Positions 53,353 through 62,620 of a DNA stretch of 64,000 bases are shown here, one piece after another. The DNA lies in NCBI RefSeq assembly GCF_036017065.1, contig NZ_JAYXHR010000002.1, positions 1,488,001 through 1,552,000 on the forward strand, given 5' to 3'. The translations under genes and the position numbers were made by a program. The notes under the pieces are model-generated. The model had not been told where the DNA came from and ran no database searches. It worked only from the letters and a program-made list of their open reading frames with translations. How positions within the stretch are numbered: position 1 is the stretch's first letter; the number at the start of each line of letters is the position of its first letter. Origin of the DNA: Uliginosibacterium sp036017065 (lineage in GTDB: Bacteria > Pseudomonadota > Gammaproteobacteria > Burkholderiales > Rhodocyclaceae).

Positions 53353-56300
53353 GGCGTTCTCTCGGGCACGGACGAGCGGGGCGAAGACTGGAGCGGCGAT
53401 TGGGCAGGCGATGGTGGTGGCGACTGCGTCGGCACACCCGCCGGCGCACTCTGCAGCGCCGGTGGCAGGGAGGCCAGGCCCAGGCGCACCACGCGCGGTT
53501 CGGCCCAGTTGCCGGTAATGCTGTAATCGTAGGCGAACAGTTTCTCCACCGGGTCGCTCAGCAGCTTCTGCGCAAGGTAGGTGGCCACGCCGAGAACGGG
53601 GTTCACCACGCCGACCGCCGCCGCGCCGACCGCCACGCCTTCCGACAGGGTGGGCTGCACGTTGATGCGCAGGTCGTGCTGCTCGCGGGCGAGGTCGGTG
53701 TTGCCACGCATGCTGACCTTGGCCGCCGGACCACGGATGACGAGGTCATCGGTGTGCAGCACGCCCTGGCGCACGTTGACGTGGCCGTTGATGGCGTCGA
53801 AGGCGAATCCCTGCGAGAAGATGTCGCTGAAATCCAGCGTCGCGCGGCGCGGCAGCGACTGCAGGCTGAGGATGCCGAGCAGGCGGCCGGCGCCCGGGTT
53901 GAGCTTGACGAACTGGCCGTTGCGCACCTGCAGTTCCATGTCGCCGGTCAGCGTCGGGTAGTGCAGGCGCGTCGGCAGGCCGCGCCAGCCCAGCTTGCCG
54001 TTCAGCTTCGCCTCGCCACGGTTGACCGAATCCGGGAAGCCGAAGCGGGTCAGCAGGCCGCCGACGTTGCTGCTGTCGACGCGGAATTCCAGCTGGGTCT
54101 GGGCGCCCTGCGCACCGCGGCGGTAGCTGCCGCTGCCTTCCATGCGCGCGTCCTCGTTGCTCAGCAGGATGTGGCTGAGCTGCCAGTTGTTGCCCTGGTT
54201 GCTGGCCTGCATTTCCAGCCTTCCCAGCGGGTGGCCGTACAGGGTGAAGTTCTGCGCCGTGACGTCCAGTTCCGGCAGGCTGTCCTGGCGGTCTGACGGC
54301 GGTTCGGCCGCGGCCGGCATGCTGGCCGAGGGAGCGGTGGCGGAGCCGGTGCTGCTGGTGGTGGCGGAAGTCAGGGTCAGCGTGTCGAGACGCGCCTGCA
54401 CGCGGCCTTCGTTGGCGCTGCTCCAGTCGATCTGGCCGGCGACGTCCGGCCCGCTCAGCTGGATGCGCCAGCGCGCGCCCTGCGGCTGGAGGTGGGCGGT
54501 GACGTTGCGGAAGAGGTGGCCGCCCGCCACCACGCTGCGCGCCTGCAGGTTGATACCGGCCAGCTTGCTGGCGTCGCCACGGCCGGACTGTTCGCTGCCG
54601 GCCAGGCGTGCCGCTACCGTCCGCCAGGCATCCAGGTCGAGATGCTCGAAGCGGCCGGACAGGCCGAAGCCCTGCGCCGGCTGGGCGGCTTTCTCGAAGG
54701 CGGCGGCGCCACCGCTGGCCAGCGTGCACTCCCGGCCCTTGCACTGCTCCGTCCATTGCGCGTCGAAGACGTTCTCGGCGCTGATGCTCCAGGTGTCGCG
54801 GGAGGCCTGGGCTTCGGTCGTGTCGGGTTCGTGGTGCCAGCCGAACCTGAAGGGCAGGGCCTCGTTCGCCTTCTTGGTCAGCGGCGCGGGCAGGGTGGAA
54901 CTGATGCCGACCAGGTTGCTGGCGAGTTGCAGGTCGAGGGTGCCGCTCCTGGCGGTGACGCTGCCCTGCACCGCGGCCTCGCCGTTCAGGTAGTCACCCA
55001 CCGGCAGATTGAGCAACTGGCGGATGCCGGTGGTGGGCAGGTTGCCGGACAGGGCCACACGCAGCAGGCCGCCTTCCTCGCTGGCGCCACTGGCCTTGAC
55101 GCGGCCGCCGGCAAAGACCGCGGCGGCCTCCAGTGCCGAGATGCTGCGTTCGCTGAACCGTAGCGAACCCGCCGCCTCGGTGAACGGCGGCAGGCCCGGC
55201 ATCAGCCGGACCTGGTTGCGGTCGAAGCGGAACTCGCCCGTCACCTGCGCCGGCGGCGGATTGGCATACAGCGGGATGCGCAGTTGCAGGTCCAGGTTGC
55301 CGTTGCCGGCAGCGGTGACGTTGCGCGCGAAGCCGCCGAGGTGGGTGTCCAGCGGGCTGCTGCTGATGTAGCTGAGGAAGTCCTGGCTGGGGCCGCCGGC
55401 CTTGCCGCGGATGACGACGTTGTGGAGCGGATCGTGCAGGTCGTCGATGCGCGCCTGCACGCCACTGAGGGTGACGTCGCGGTAGCGCGCGCTCTGTGCG
55501 TTGATGAGCATGCGCCGGCCTTCGAACAGGAAGCTGCCGTCGATGCGGTCCAGCTCCGGCCAGTTGTTGGCGTAGTGCAGGCGGCCGCCGTGGATGCGCC
55601 CGCCGACGCGGAAGTCCACCCGCTTGCGCATCTCCGCCTCGCTGAGGGCATGGTTGGCCAGCGCCTTCGGATCGCCGCGAAGATGCATGTCGACCTCGGT
55701 GGCGTGGCCATCCAGCAGGGCCATCTCCAGCCAGGCGCCGGTGTGGGTCAGCACGGCCGGAATGTAGCGCCACACGGCTTTCGCGTCGCCGCGTTTCGCG
55801 CTGGCGGTCATGTCGATGCGGCCGGTTTCGCCGGCACGCTGCGTCCATTCGCCGCGTGCCTCGGCATCGATGTCGGCATTGCGCAGCTGTGCGCGTTCCA
55901 CCTTGATGCTCAGCGTGTCACCGGCGTGGCGCCAGTTGCCGCGCACCTGTGCGGCCTGCAGTTCCACCAGCGGGTCGCGGAAGACCGTGGGCATGTCCAG
56001 CGCACCATCCCTGGCTTCCAGCCGGAAGCTTCCTTCCTTCTCGTTACCGTCGATCTCGGCGCTGATGCCCTGCATGCCGGGCACCTGGCCGGTGCTGGCG
56101 AGTGCAAGGCCCGTCAGGCGTGCCGACAGTTTCCAGGTGTCCGGCCGGGGCAGCTCGCCCTGCCAGCTGGATTCCAGGCGCTCCACCCAGCCGCGTGGCT
56201 CCAGCGTGGCGAGCTGCTCCTGCCAGCTCGCCGGCAAGGGCAGGCGGGCGGACAGCTGGGCCAGCACGCGCACGTCCAGGCGCGACGCGGAAAACTCGCC

Positions 56301-57467
56301 GCGCGCCGGCTCCCGCGCCTGTCCTTTTTCCTTTTCGCGTGCCGCTTCCGCCCGCGCGGCGAAATTGGTGGCCGGAATGCGCAGGCCATCGGCGGTCGCC
56401 AGCGTGACGCGCTCGCCGGCGATGGCGACGCTGCCCTCGCGCGCGGCGAGCTTCAGGCGGCCGCGCAGTTCGGTGAGATGCAGCATGGGCAGGCGGGGCT
56501 CGAAGCGTACCTGCACGTTCTGCAGAGCGAGGTCGGTCGTCAGCGCGCCGACGCGCAGCCCCTCGAAATTGAGCCAGGCGCGCACTGCGCCCTGGCCCTG
56601 CGGCAGTTCGACCGGGTAGTCCAGCCACGGCGTCCACGCCGCCATGTCGGTGCGTTGCAGAGCGAGGTAGACGGTGCCGCGCCAGCCGCCGGCATCGGTC
56701 AGGGTGTCGCCGCGCAGATCGCCACGGATGTCCAGCGGGCCGCTGTGATCGGCCGGCGGTTGCGCGGTGATGGCGAAGCGATGGCGGTCGCCGTCGTTGT
56801 CCAGGCGCAGCGACAGCTTGTCCAGCGTCAGCGTGGGCGCCTTGCGCTTGTGGTCGGTCCAGTCCACCTGCGCGTCGCGGATGACGATGTGGTGCTGGCT
56901 GAGCAGGAAGTCCGAGAAGGCGCTGCCCTGGTCGCCCTCCTTCTTCTCGATCGGAATACCGGCCACGACGAAGCGCCCGTCGGCCTCGCGGCTGATATCG
57001 AGGTCGGCGCCGGCGATGACCAGCTCGTGCAACTCCAGCCGGCGACGCCACAGCGAGGTCCATGCGATCTCGGCGGTGATCTCCGGCAGTTCCAGCACCG
57101 TGCGCTGCTCCGCATTCACCAGGCGCAGCTGGCTGATGCGCAGGCGCGGGCGCAGTCCGTCCCAGCGGGCGTCCAGATCGTCCATCTGCACCTGCATGCC
57201 GAGGCGCCGGCCGAGCTCGCCGGCAATGTCGTCGCGGTGCGCCTCGATCTGCGGGGCGGCGACGTAACGCAGCAGCAGGAAGACGATGCCGATCAGGAAG
57301 TAGGCGACGACCAGCAGGCGCAACACCTGGCGCGAACACCACAGGGGCACGTGCCACCAGCGGAACAGGCGCTGCGGCAGGTCTTCTTCGGGCGGCGAGG
57401 GGGCGGCAGGGCTGGCGGACATCGACGGCAGGCTGTGGCCGGTCGGCGCCGGCTGCGAAGTCGCCAT
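53349..57467 (-). CDS. yhdP: AsmA-like envelope protein YhdP
   Basis: YhdP is a large inner-membrane-anchored protein of the AsmA-like group, which is thought to help move phospholipids to the outer membrane. This one has 1372 residues, close to the family size. After a Pro-rich cytosolic stretch there is one membrane helix (about 48-68), followed by a long periplasmic beta-rich region with repeated short strands and the C-terminal AsmA-like block GAAAVGVVNPVLGVATYLAQK. The amidase gene overlaps its stop by four bases. Confidence 0.93.
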   Translation of the reverse strand: MATSQPAPTGHSLPSMSASPAAPSPPEEDLPQRLFRWWHVPLWCSRQVLRLLVVAYFLIGIVFLLLRYVAAPQIEAHRDDIAGELGRRLGMQVQMDDLDARWDGLRPRLRISQLRLVNAEQRTVLELPEITAEIAWTSLWRRRLELHELVIAGADLDISREADGRFVVAGIPIEKKEGDQGSAFSDFLLSQHHIVIRDAQVDWTDHKRKAPTLTLDKLSLRLDNDGDRHRFAITAQPPADHSGPLDIRGDLRGDTLTDAGGWRGTVYLALQRTDMAAWTPWLDYPVELPQGQGAVRAWLNFEGLRVGALTTDLALQNVQVRFEPRLPMLHLTELRGRLKLAAREGSVAIAGERVTLATADGLRIPATNFAARAEAAREKEKGQAREPARGEFSASRLDVRVLAQLSARLPLPASWQEQLATLEPRGWVERLESSWQGELPRPDTWKLSARLTGLALASTGQVPGMQGISAEIDGNEKEGSFRLEARDGALDMPTVFRDPLVELQAAQVRGNWRHAGDTLSIKVERAQLRNADIDAEARGEWTQRAGETGRIDMTASAKRGDAKAVWRYIPAVLTHTGAWLEMALLDGHATEVDMHLRGDPKALANHALSEAEMRKRVDFRVGGRIHGGRLHYANNWPELDRIDGSFLFEGRRMLINAQSARYRDVTLSGVQARIDDLHDPLHNVVIRGKAGGPSQDFLSYISSSPLDTHLGGFARNVTAAGNGNLDLQLRIPLYANPPPAQVTGEFRFDRNQVRLMPGLPPFTEAAGSLRFSERSISALEAAAVFAGGRVKASGASEEGGLLRVALSGNLPTTGIRQLLNLPVGDYLNGEAAVQGSVTARSGTLDLQLASNLVGISSTLPAPLTKKANEALPFRFGWHHEPDTTEAQASRDTWSISAENVFDAQWTEQCKGRECTLASGGAAAFEKAAQPAQGFGLSGRFEHLDLDAWRTVAARLAGSEQSGRGDASKLAGINLQARSVVAGGHLFRNVTAHLQPQGARWRIQLSGPDVAGQIDWSSANEGRVQARLDTLTLTSATTSSTGSATAPSASMPAAAEPPSDRQDSLPELDVTAQNFTLYGHPLGRLEMQASNQGNNWQLSHILLSNEDARMEGSGSYRRGAQGAQTQLEFRVDSSNVGGLLTRFGFPDSVNRGEAKLNGKLGWRGLPTRLHYPTLTGDMELQVRNGQFVKLNPGAGRLLGILSLQSLPRRATLDFSDIFSQGFAFDAINGHVNVRQGVLHTDDLVIRGPAAKVSMRGNTDLAREQHDLRINVQPTLSEGVAVGAAAVGVVNPVLGVATYLAQKLLSDPVEKLFAYDYSITGNWAEPRVVRLGLASLPPALQSAPAGVPTQSPPPSPAQSPLQSSPRSSVPERTP

Positions 57468-57532
57468 TTTACCCCCCGGGCCCCGGTGTGCCGGCCCGCC
57501 GGGCGGTCAGACGCGCGTCAGAAGCGTCTGAT

Positions 57533-58249
57533 TCAGCTGTCGGTGGCGCTGTCGGGGTGGCGTTCGCCATCGGCCGGCGCTGCGATGGCCGGCAGATGCT
57601 GCAGGAACCAGTCGCGGGCGCTGCTGGCCGCGGCCTCCAGCGAGCCGGGTTCGATGAAGTCCACGCTGGCATAGGGCACGACCTTCCAGGCCTTGTCGGC
57701 GCCGATCAGGGCGTAGGCCTGTTCGGCCGGTGGCAGCAGGGCGGCTTCCTGGCCGGGCATCACCATCAGGGTGGGCACGCGCAGGCGGCGCAGGGGTTCG
57801 GCGCCGGCCAGGTCGGCCCGCGCGCTGCGCGCGACGATGGCACCGATGCGTTCGCCCATCGTTTCCGGCTCGCGGGCGATGGCACGCACGCCGGCCGCCG
57901 CCACCGTGCCCAGCGCCTGCAGGCCCAGCGGCAGGCCGCCCAGTTGCGGCTGGTGTTGCACCCACAGCATCACGGTCTGCAGCCGCGTGGCCAGCAGCGA
58001 CACGTCGTAACGCAACTCCGGGTCGCGGCTTTCCTCGTAGGCGCTCAGCAGGCTGACCAGCAGCGTGGCGTAGCCGGCGTCGCGCAGCACGCGGGCGGCG
58101 TAGTCCTCGCGCGAGTCGCGCAGGCGGCCGAACCAGGGCGAGACGCATAGCACCAGGCCGCGTACGTCGGGCGCGTGGGACAGGAAGGCGTCGAGCCAGA
58201 CCTTGTCGGCCTGGATGCGGAGATCGGTGTGGCGCAAGGCGTAGCTCAT
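57533..58249 (-). CDS. Dienelactone-hydrolase-like protein, apparently catalytically dead
   Basis: The 238-residue protein follows the alpha/beta-hydrolase pattern of the DLH-like group: GLVLCVSPWFGRLRDS, LRYDVSLLATRLQ, VPTLMVMPG and the C-terminal EPGSLEAAASSARDWFLQH. The nucleophile elbow, usually GxSxG, reads GLQALGTVA with G114 at the serine position. The acid position is E168 in PGQEAAL, and the usual histidine is V196 in YASVDF. All three catalytic residues seem to be lost. The start at 58249 is chosen because it begins the family fold; the upstream frame overlaps the radical SAM gene. It follows that gene by 22 bases. Confidence 0.75.
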   Translation of the reverse strand: MSYALRHTDLRIQADKVWLDAFLSHAPDVRGLVLCVSPWFGRLRDSREDYAARVLRDAGYATLLVSLLSAYEESRDPELRYDVSLLATRLQTVMLWVQHQPQLGGLPLGLQALGTVAAAGVRAIAREPETMGERIGAIVARSARADLAGAEPLRRLRVPTLMVMPGQEAALLPPAEQAYALIGADKAWKVVPYASVDFIEPGSLEAAASSARDWFLQHLPAIAAPADGERHPDSATDS

Positions 58250-58271
58250 TCGGAGTGCAGGGTTCCTCTGT

Positions 58272-59345
58272 TCAGTGCGCGGCCTGCAGACGCACGGGGA
58301 TGCGGCGGTTGCCGAAGTTGCCGGCGTGTGCGGCGAAATGCCCGGCGATGCGTGTGCCGCAGTCAGGGCAGCGTCCGTCCGCACCGATGCGGCAGCTGAG
58401 GATTGCATAGCCGTCCCGCGCTATCAAGGCGCCTGCGCAACCGGGGCAGTAGGTGGTGGCGCTTTCCGGGTGGCGGATGTTGCCGCAATACACATGGTGC
58501 AGCCCGGCCTCGCGGGCGATGCGGCGGGCACGCAGCAGCGTGGCGGCCGGCGTCGGTGGGCGGTCGGTGAGCTTGTAGTCGGGGTGGAAGGCGGTGAAGT
58601 GCAGCGGCACGTCCGGCCCCAGTTCGCGCATCACCCACTGCGCCAGCGCCTGCAGTTCGGCATCGCTGTCGTTGGCGTCCGGGATCAGCAGGGTGGTGAT
58701 CTCCAGCCAGGTGCGGCTTTCGTGGCGCAGCCACACCAGCGTGTCCAGCACCGGCGCCAGCCTGGCGCCGGTGAGCTTCTCGTAGAAGCCGTCGCTGAAG
58801 CCCTTGAGGTCCACGTTGGCGGCGTCCATGTGGGCGAAGAACTCGGGGCGTGCCGCGGGGCTGATGTAGCCGGCCGTCACCGCCACCGTGAAAATGCCTT
58901 CGGCATGACAGGCACGGGCGGTGTCGATGGCGTACTCGGCGAAGATCACCGGGTCGTTGTAGGTGAAGGCGGCGCTGAGTGCGCCCGTCTTCCGCGCCGC
59001 CACGGCGATGGCGGACGGCGAGGCGCTGTCCATCAGCCTGTCCATGTCGCGCGACTTCGAGACGTCCCAGTTCTGGCAGAACTTGCAGGCGAGGTTGCAG
59101 CCGGCGGTGCCGAAGGACAGCACGCCGCTGCCGGGAAAGAAGTGGTTCAGCGGCTTCTTCTCGATCGGGTCCACGCAGAAGCCGGAGCTGCGGCCATAGG
59201 TGGTGAGCACCAGTTGCCCGCCTTCGCGGGCGCGCACGAAACAGGCGGCGCGCTGTCCGTCGTGCAGCCGGCAGTGGCGCGGGCACAGCTCGCATTCGAT
59301 GCGGCCATCGTCCAGCGGGTGCCACCAGCGGGCGGGGTGATTCAT
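58272..59345 (-). CDS. amrS: AmmeMemoRadiSam-system radical SAM enzyme
   Basis: The 357-residue enzyme has the radical SAM cluster motif C83-x3-C87-x2-C90 in GCNLACKFCQNWD. The N-terminus has extra cysteines (C18, C21, C25) in ECELCPRHC, and the C-terminus has a zinc-ribbon-like pair, CPGC and CPDC. It matches the radical SAM member of the AMMECR1/MEMO/radical-SAM set. The substrate is unknown. The AMMECR1 gene ends two bases upstream. Confidence 0.92.
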   Translation of the reverse strand: MNHPARWWHPLDDGRIECELCPRHCRLHDGQRAACFVRAREGGQLVLTTYGRSSGFCVDPIEKKPLNHFFPGSGVLSFGTAGCNLACKFCQNWDVSKSRDMDRLMDSASPSAIAVAARKTGALSAAFTYNDPVIFAEYAIDTARACHAEGIFTVAVTAGYISPAARPEFFAHMDAANVDLKGFSDGFYEKLTGARLAPVLDTLVWLRHESRTWLEITTLLIPDANDSDAELQALAQWVMRELGPDVPLHFTAFHPDYKLTDRPPTPAATLLRARRIAREAGLHHVYCGNIRHPESATTYCPGCAGALIARDGYAILSCRIGADGRCPDCGTRIAGHFAAHAGNFGNRRIPVRLQAAH

Positions 59346-59347
59346 GC

Positions 59348-59929
59348 TCAGCCCTCGCTGAATTTCTCCACCCGGTAGCGGCCGAGCAGCATGTCATCGG
59401 GCCAGTTGCGCAGGCCCGCCTTCAGCAACAACTGGTCGAGGAAGCGCTGCGGCTCCGGCAGTTGCTCCCACACTTGCGGCAGGAAGGTGGCGCTGCGGCA
59501 ACCGCCGGACAGGATGATGCCGTCCTGGCCGGCGACGATCCGTTGCAGGGCCTCTTCCCGTGTCGGGCAGGGCTGGATGTCGGCGTCGCCGAGCAGCGAG
59601 ACCTCGACCTCCAGTCCCGGCCATTCGGCCGCCGTCAGCGGTGGAAAGCGCGGGTCGCGGAAGGCGGCGGCGCGGGCGTTCTCCTGCACGTCGCGCAGCA
59701 GCGGGCGGCTGGCCTGCAACTGGCCGATGCAGCCGCGCAGCGCGCCGGCGCGCTGCAGGGTGACGAAGGTGGCGCCGCGTTGCTGCAGGGCCGGCAGGCC
59801 GGCGTCCACCGCCATCTGCGGCAGCGCCAGTCGTTCGGCAATGGCATTGCGCGCCAGCGCCAGCAGGGTGGTGCCGAGCGCGGGGCTCACGGCTGCGGAG
59901 GAGGGGGCGGGCGGAGCCGGCTGGTTCAT
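59348..59929 (-). CDS. amrA: AMMECR1-domain protein (AmmeMemoRadiSam protein A)
   Basis: The 193-residue protein is a single AMMECR1 domain with the signature LRGCIG (64-69), the block AAAFRDPRFPPLTAAEW and the C-terminal WEQLPEPQRFLDQLLLKAG. The domain is conserved from bacteria to humans, but its biochemical role is unproven. It lies between the MEMO and radical SAM genes with gaps of 14 and 2 bases, so the three are almost certainly co-expressed. Confidence 0.92.
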   Translation of the reverse strand: MNQPAPPAPSSAAVSPALGTTLLALARNAIAERLALPQMAVDAGLPALQQRGATFVTLQRAGALRGCIGQLQASRPLLRDVQENARAAAFRDPRFPPLTAAEWPGLEVEVSLLGDADIQPCPTREEALQRIVAGQDGIILSGGCRSATFLPQVWEQLPEPQRFLDQLLLKAGLRNWPDDMLLGRYRVEKFSEG

Positions 59930-59943
59930 GGTGGCCGCGCTGC

Positions 59944-60759
59944 TCAGTGCAGCACCTGCGCCTCGGCGCTGAAGGCGACGGAGGCGTAACCGACCACCCG
60001 GCTGCGGTCGCCCGCGGTGTCGCCGGAGTTGCGCAGGTCCAGCAGTTGCGGGCGCAGGCCGTGCTTGCGTGCGGCGTGGAAGAAGCCATTGAGCGGCATC
60101 GCGCCGCAGGCATCTTCCGGGCGCAGCGTCGGGCTGAGCGACAGTACGCGTTCGATGGTGGCGTGGTCGCGCTGCCGGGCATCGGCATAGGCGTGGTAGT
60201 GGGACAGGTCGGAGCTGACGAGGACCAGGGTCTCCGGCCCGCCCCAGACCGCCTCCAGCACGGCCGCCACCTGCTCCGGCGCCGCCTGGCCGACGCTGAT
60301 CGGCAGCACGCTGGCGTGGTCCAGCACGGTCTGCAGGAAGGGGAGCTGCACTTCCAGCGCGTGCTCGGCGGCATGCGGACGGTCGTCCACCACCACGCCG
60401 GGCAGGCGGGCGAGGCTGAACACGCCCTCCGCGTCGACTTCCATTTCGCCCAGCGGGGTGGCCATGCGGTTGCAGCCGGGCAGGGCCATGCCGTTGAGCG
60501 GTACGCGGTGGCTGGGCCCCAGCAGCACGACGCGGCGGATCGTGTCGCGCAGGGGTTCGAGCAGGGCGTAGGCACTGGCCGCCACCGCCCCCGAGTAGAC
60601 GTAGCCGGCATGCGGCACCAGCAATGCCTTGGGCGTGGCCGGTGGCACGGGGTGCGGCGCGCGGACCAGCAGGTCATGCACCTGTGCGCTCAGGACGCCG
60701 GCGTCGGCGGGATAGAAGCTGCCGGCGACTGCGGGGGGACGGACGATGTGGGATGCCAT
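59944..60759 (-). CDS. amrB: MEMO-family protein (AmmeMemoRadiSam protein B)
   Basis: The 271-residue protein is related to human MEMO1 and to extradiol-dioxygenase folds. Candidate metal ligands include H50 in VPHAGYVYSG and histidines in LGPSHRV, AAEHALEVQLPFL and SSDLSHYH. The start gives the typical HIVRPPAVAGSFYP. It is the first gene of the minus-strand run that leads through amrA, amrS and the hydrolase to yhdP. The physiological reaction is not established. Confidence 0.92.
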   Translation of the reverse strand: MASHIVRPPAVAGSFYPADAGVLSAQVHDLLVRAPHPVPPATPKALLVPHAGYVYSGAVAASAYALLEPLRDTIRRVVLLGPSHRVPLNGMALPGCNRMATPLGEMEVDAEGVFSLARLPGVVVDDRPHAAEHALEVQLPFLQTVLDHASVLPISVGQAAPEQVAAVLEAVWGGPETLVLVSSDLSHYHAYADARQRDHATIERVLSLSPTLRPEDACGAMPLNGFFHAARKHGLRPQLLDLRNSGDTAGDRSRVVGYASVAFSAEAQVLH

Positions 60760-60986
60760 GGCGCGCGGAGGGGAGGATGTCTGCTGCGAGGCTCGCAGCG
60801 GTAGCTGCAGTATAGCCAGCCACCTGCGGGCGCCTGCCGGCAGGGCCGTGCCACGGTGGCGGCGTGCGGCGGGACGTCCCTCCGACAGCCGAATCTCACA
60901 CGCGCTTCGGTCATCGCCGACAGGTGCGCACGGGTGCCCTGCTTACGCTGGAAACATCGAGCATCGAACACAGCGGGGAGACGGCC

Positions 60987-61310
60987 ATGAGTACATCGAT
61001 CAATCCGGAATCTGTCGGGGAACTGCCGCGCATATCCAGCGGCGTGTTCGGCCCCAGCGATTCCTCAGACTCCGCCAGCGACGTCACCGGCACCGTCGCG
61101 CAGGCCCAGGGCAGCGATGCCAACGGCACCGGCGAACGCCGCTCCGTGGAAGACCTGCCGGGTGACAACAGTGGTGCCGACATCGAGCCCGACCGGATCT
61201 TCCAGGCGCCCGAGTTCGGGCTCGCCGATGTCGAATCCGACGCCGACATGCCGGTGGACATCCAGGAGCCGGCGGACATTCCAGAAGGTGACGACGATGA
61301 TGAAATCTGA
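60987..61310 (+). CDS. Small acidic, probably disordered protein
   Basis: The 107-residue frame starts MSTSINPESVGELPRISSG behind a GGGGAG ribosome-binding site. It contains about 27 Asp/Glu, only four Arg, and no Lys, Cys or Trp. It ends in GDDDDEI. There is no signal peptide, membrane segment or recognised domain, and long stretches of Ser, Gly and Asp suggest disorder. It begins a probable operon with the phosphatidyltransferase gene 13 bases downstream. Its function is unknown; its calculated charge would be strongly negative. Confidence 0.7.
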   Translation: MSTSINPESVGELPRISSGVFGPSDSSDSASDVTGTVAQAQGSDANGTGERRSVEDLPGDNSGADIEPDRIFQAPEFGLADVESDADMPVDIQEPADIPEGDDDDEI

Positions 61311-61323
61311 ACGAGGGGCGACG

Positions 61324-62007
61324 ATGCCGGCGGTATCATCCGGAACCATGAGACGGAACCCCGGCCCCGAGGACGAGCGCACAGCAACCCGCCCGGCACA
61401 CTTCGCCATGCTGCGCGAGTTGCAGCTTGCCGACTTCTTCACGCTGGGCAACGCGGCCAGCGGCATGGCGGCGGTCTTCTTCGCGATGTCCTTCATCGCG
61501 CACGGCCACGGCGACCACTTCTTCGCCGCGGCGCTGATGGCGCCGATCGCCTTCGTGTTCGACATGCTGGACGGTCGCATCGCGCGCTGGCGGCACCAGC
61601 ACTCGGCCTTCGGCCGTGAGCTGGATTCGCTGGCCGACATCGTGTCCTTCGGCGTGGCGCCGGCCGTCCTCGCTTTTGCGGCCGGCATGCGTGGCGGCTG
61701 GGACCTGATGATCCTGACCTACTTCGTGTGTTGCGGCGTGGCACGCCTGGCGCGCTTCAACGTCACGGCCGAGAAGCTCTCGGAGGGCGGCGACAAGGTG
61801 GCCTACTTCGAAGGCACGCCGATTCCTACCAGCGTGCTGCTGGTCGGGGTGCTGGCGCTGTGCGCCTGGCAGCAGCGTATCGGCACCGACATGCTGTTCG
61901 GCGGCGTGTGGGTCATCGGCCCGTGGGAGCTCCACGCCATGAGCCTGCTGTTCCTGCTGTCCGGCACGCTGATGGTCAGCAAGACCCTGCGCATCCCGAA
62001 GTTCTGA
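61324..62007 (+). CDS. pssA: CDP-diacylglycerol-serine O-phosphatidyltransferase
   Basis: The 227-residue inner-membrane enzyme belongs to the CDP-alcohol phosphatidyltransferases; its best match is bacterial PssA, which makes phosphatidylserine for phosphatidylethanolamine. The family motif D80-x2-D83-G-x2-A-R-x8-G-x3-D-x3-D is intact (DMLDGRIARW then FGRELDSLAD). Multiple hydrophobic helices follow, and the sequence FEGTPIPTS is typical of PssA. The ATG at 61324 has a GAGGGG ribosome-binding site; the ATG at 61348 is an alternative. Confidence 0.9.
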   Translation: MPAVSSGTMRRNPGPEDERTATRPAHFAMLRELQLADFFTLGNAASGMAAVFFAMSFIAHGHGDHFFAAALMAPIAFVFDMLDGRIARWRHQHSAFGRELDSLADIVSFGVAPAVLAFAAGMRGGWDLMILTYFVCCGVARLARFNVTAEKLSEGGDKVAYFEGTPIPTSVLLVGVLALCAWQQRIGTDMLFGGVWVIGPWELHAMSLLFLLSGTLMVSKTLRIPKF

Positions 62008-62017
62008 CGCGCGCCGC

Positions 62018-62596
62018 TCAGGGCGGCGGGGTGTCCTGCGCGGCGGGTGGGGCCGCGCCCTGCCGGTCCTGGAGGCTCCGCTTGATGTCGTCCAGCCCGC
62101 CCAGGGTCTGCCAGGTCAGGTGGTCGATGCGCTTGTGGAGGTCGGCGATCTTCGCCTCCGCCTTCAGGTTGACCTCCAGGTCGCGCAGCATGGTCAGGCG
62201 GTCGCGGGCGGCCTGCCGGTTCTGCGACATCATGATGACCGGCGCCTGGATCGCTGCCAGCATCGACAGCACCAGATTCAGGAACACGTACGGGTAGGGG
62301 TCGAAGGCCTGGGCGCGCAGCAGTTCGGTGTTGAGGATGGTCCAGGCGACCAGGAAGGCCCCGAACAGCGAGATGAATTTCCACGAGCCGCCGAACTCCG
62401 CGACGCGATCGGCCAGGCGTTCGCCGAAGCTGATCCCGTCTTCGCTGACCGGTGCTTCGTTTCCATCACTCAGGCTGGCCTGCAGGCGTTTCGCCACGCG
62501 GGTGAGCGCGCGACGCTCCTGCGCGCTCAGGTCGCTGACGCCGGTGTGCAGCAGGTGCTCGGCGAGCTGGCGGATGTGTCGGTCGTCGCGTTGCAT
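62018..62596 (-). CDS. DUF1003 membrane protein
   Basis: The 192-residue protein carries the DUF1003 block FGERLADRVAEFGGSWKFI, followed by two membrane helices (about 73-90 and 104-122), with LNLVLSMLAAIQAPVIMMSQNRQ between and after them. The C-terminal part is a long helix ending in a Pro-rich tail. The family has no established role. It converges on pssA with ten bases between the stops. Confidence 0.88.
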   Translation of the reverse strand: MQRDDRHIRQLAEHLLHTGVSDLSAQERRALTRVAKRLQASLSDGNEAPVSEDGISFGERLADRVAEFGGSWKFISLFGAFLVAWTILNTELLRAQAFDPYPYVFLNLVLSMLAAIQAPVIMMSQNRQAARDRLTMLRDLEVNLKAEAKIADLHKRIDHLTWQTLGGLDDIKRSLQDRQGAAPPAAQDTPPP

Positions 62597-62620
62597 GCCG
62601 GTGCTCCTGTTCGTGACGGC

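Noticed and set aside
55284..57674. A 796-residue frame opposite yhdP
   Set aside because: It runs across the yhdP start and has no recognisable domain; yhdP has family length, a membrane anchor and a coupled neighbour.
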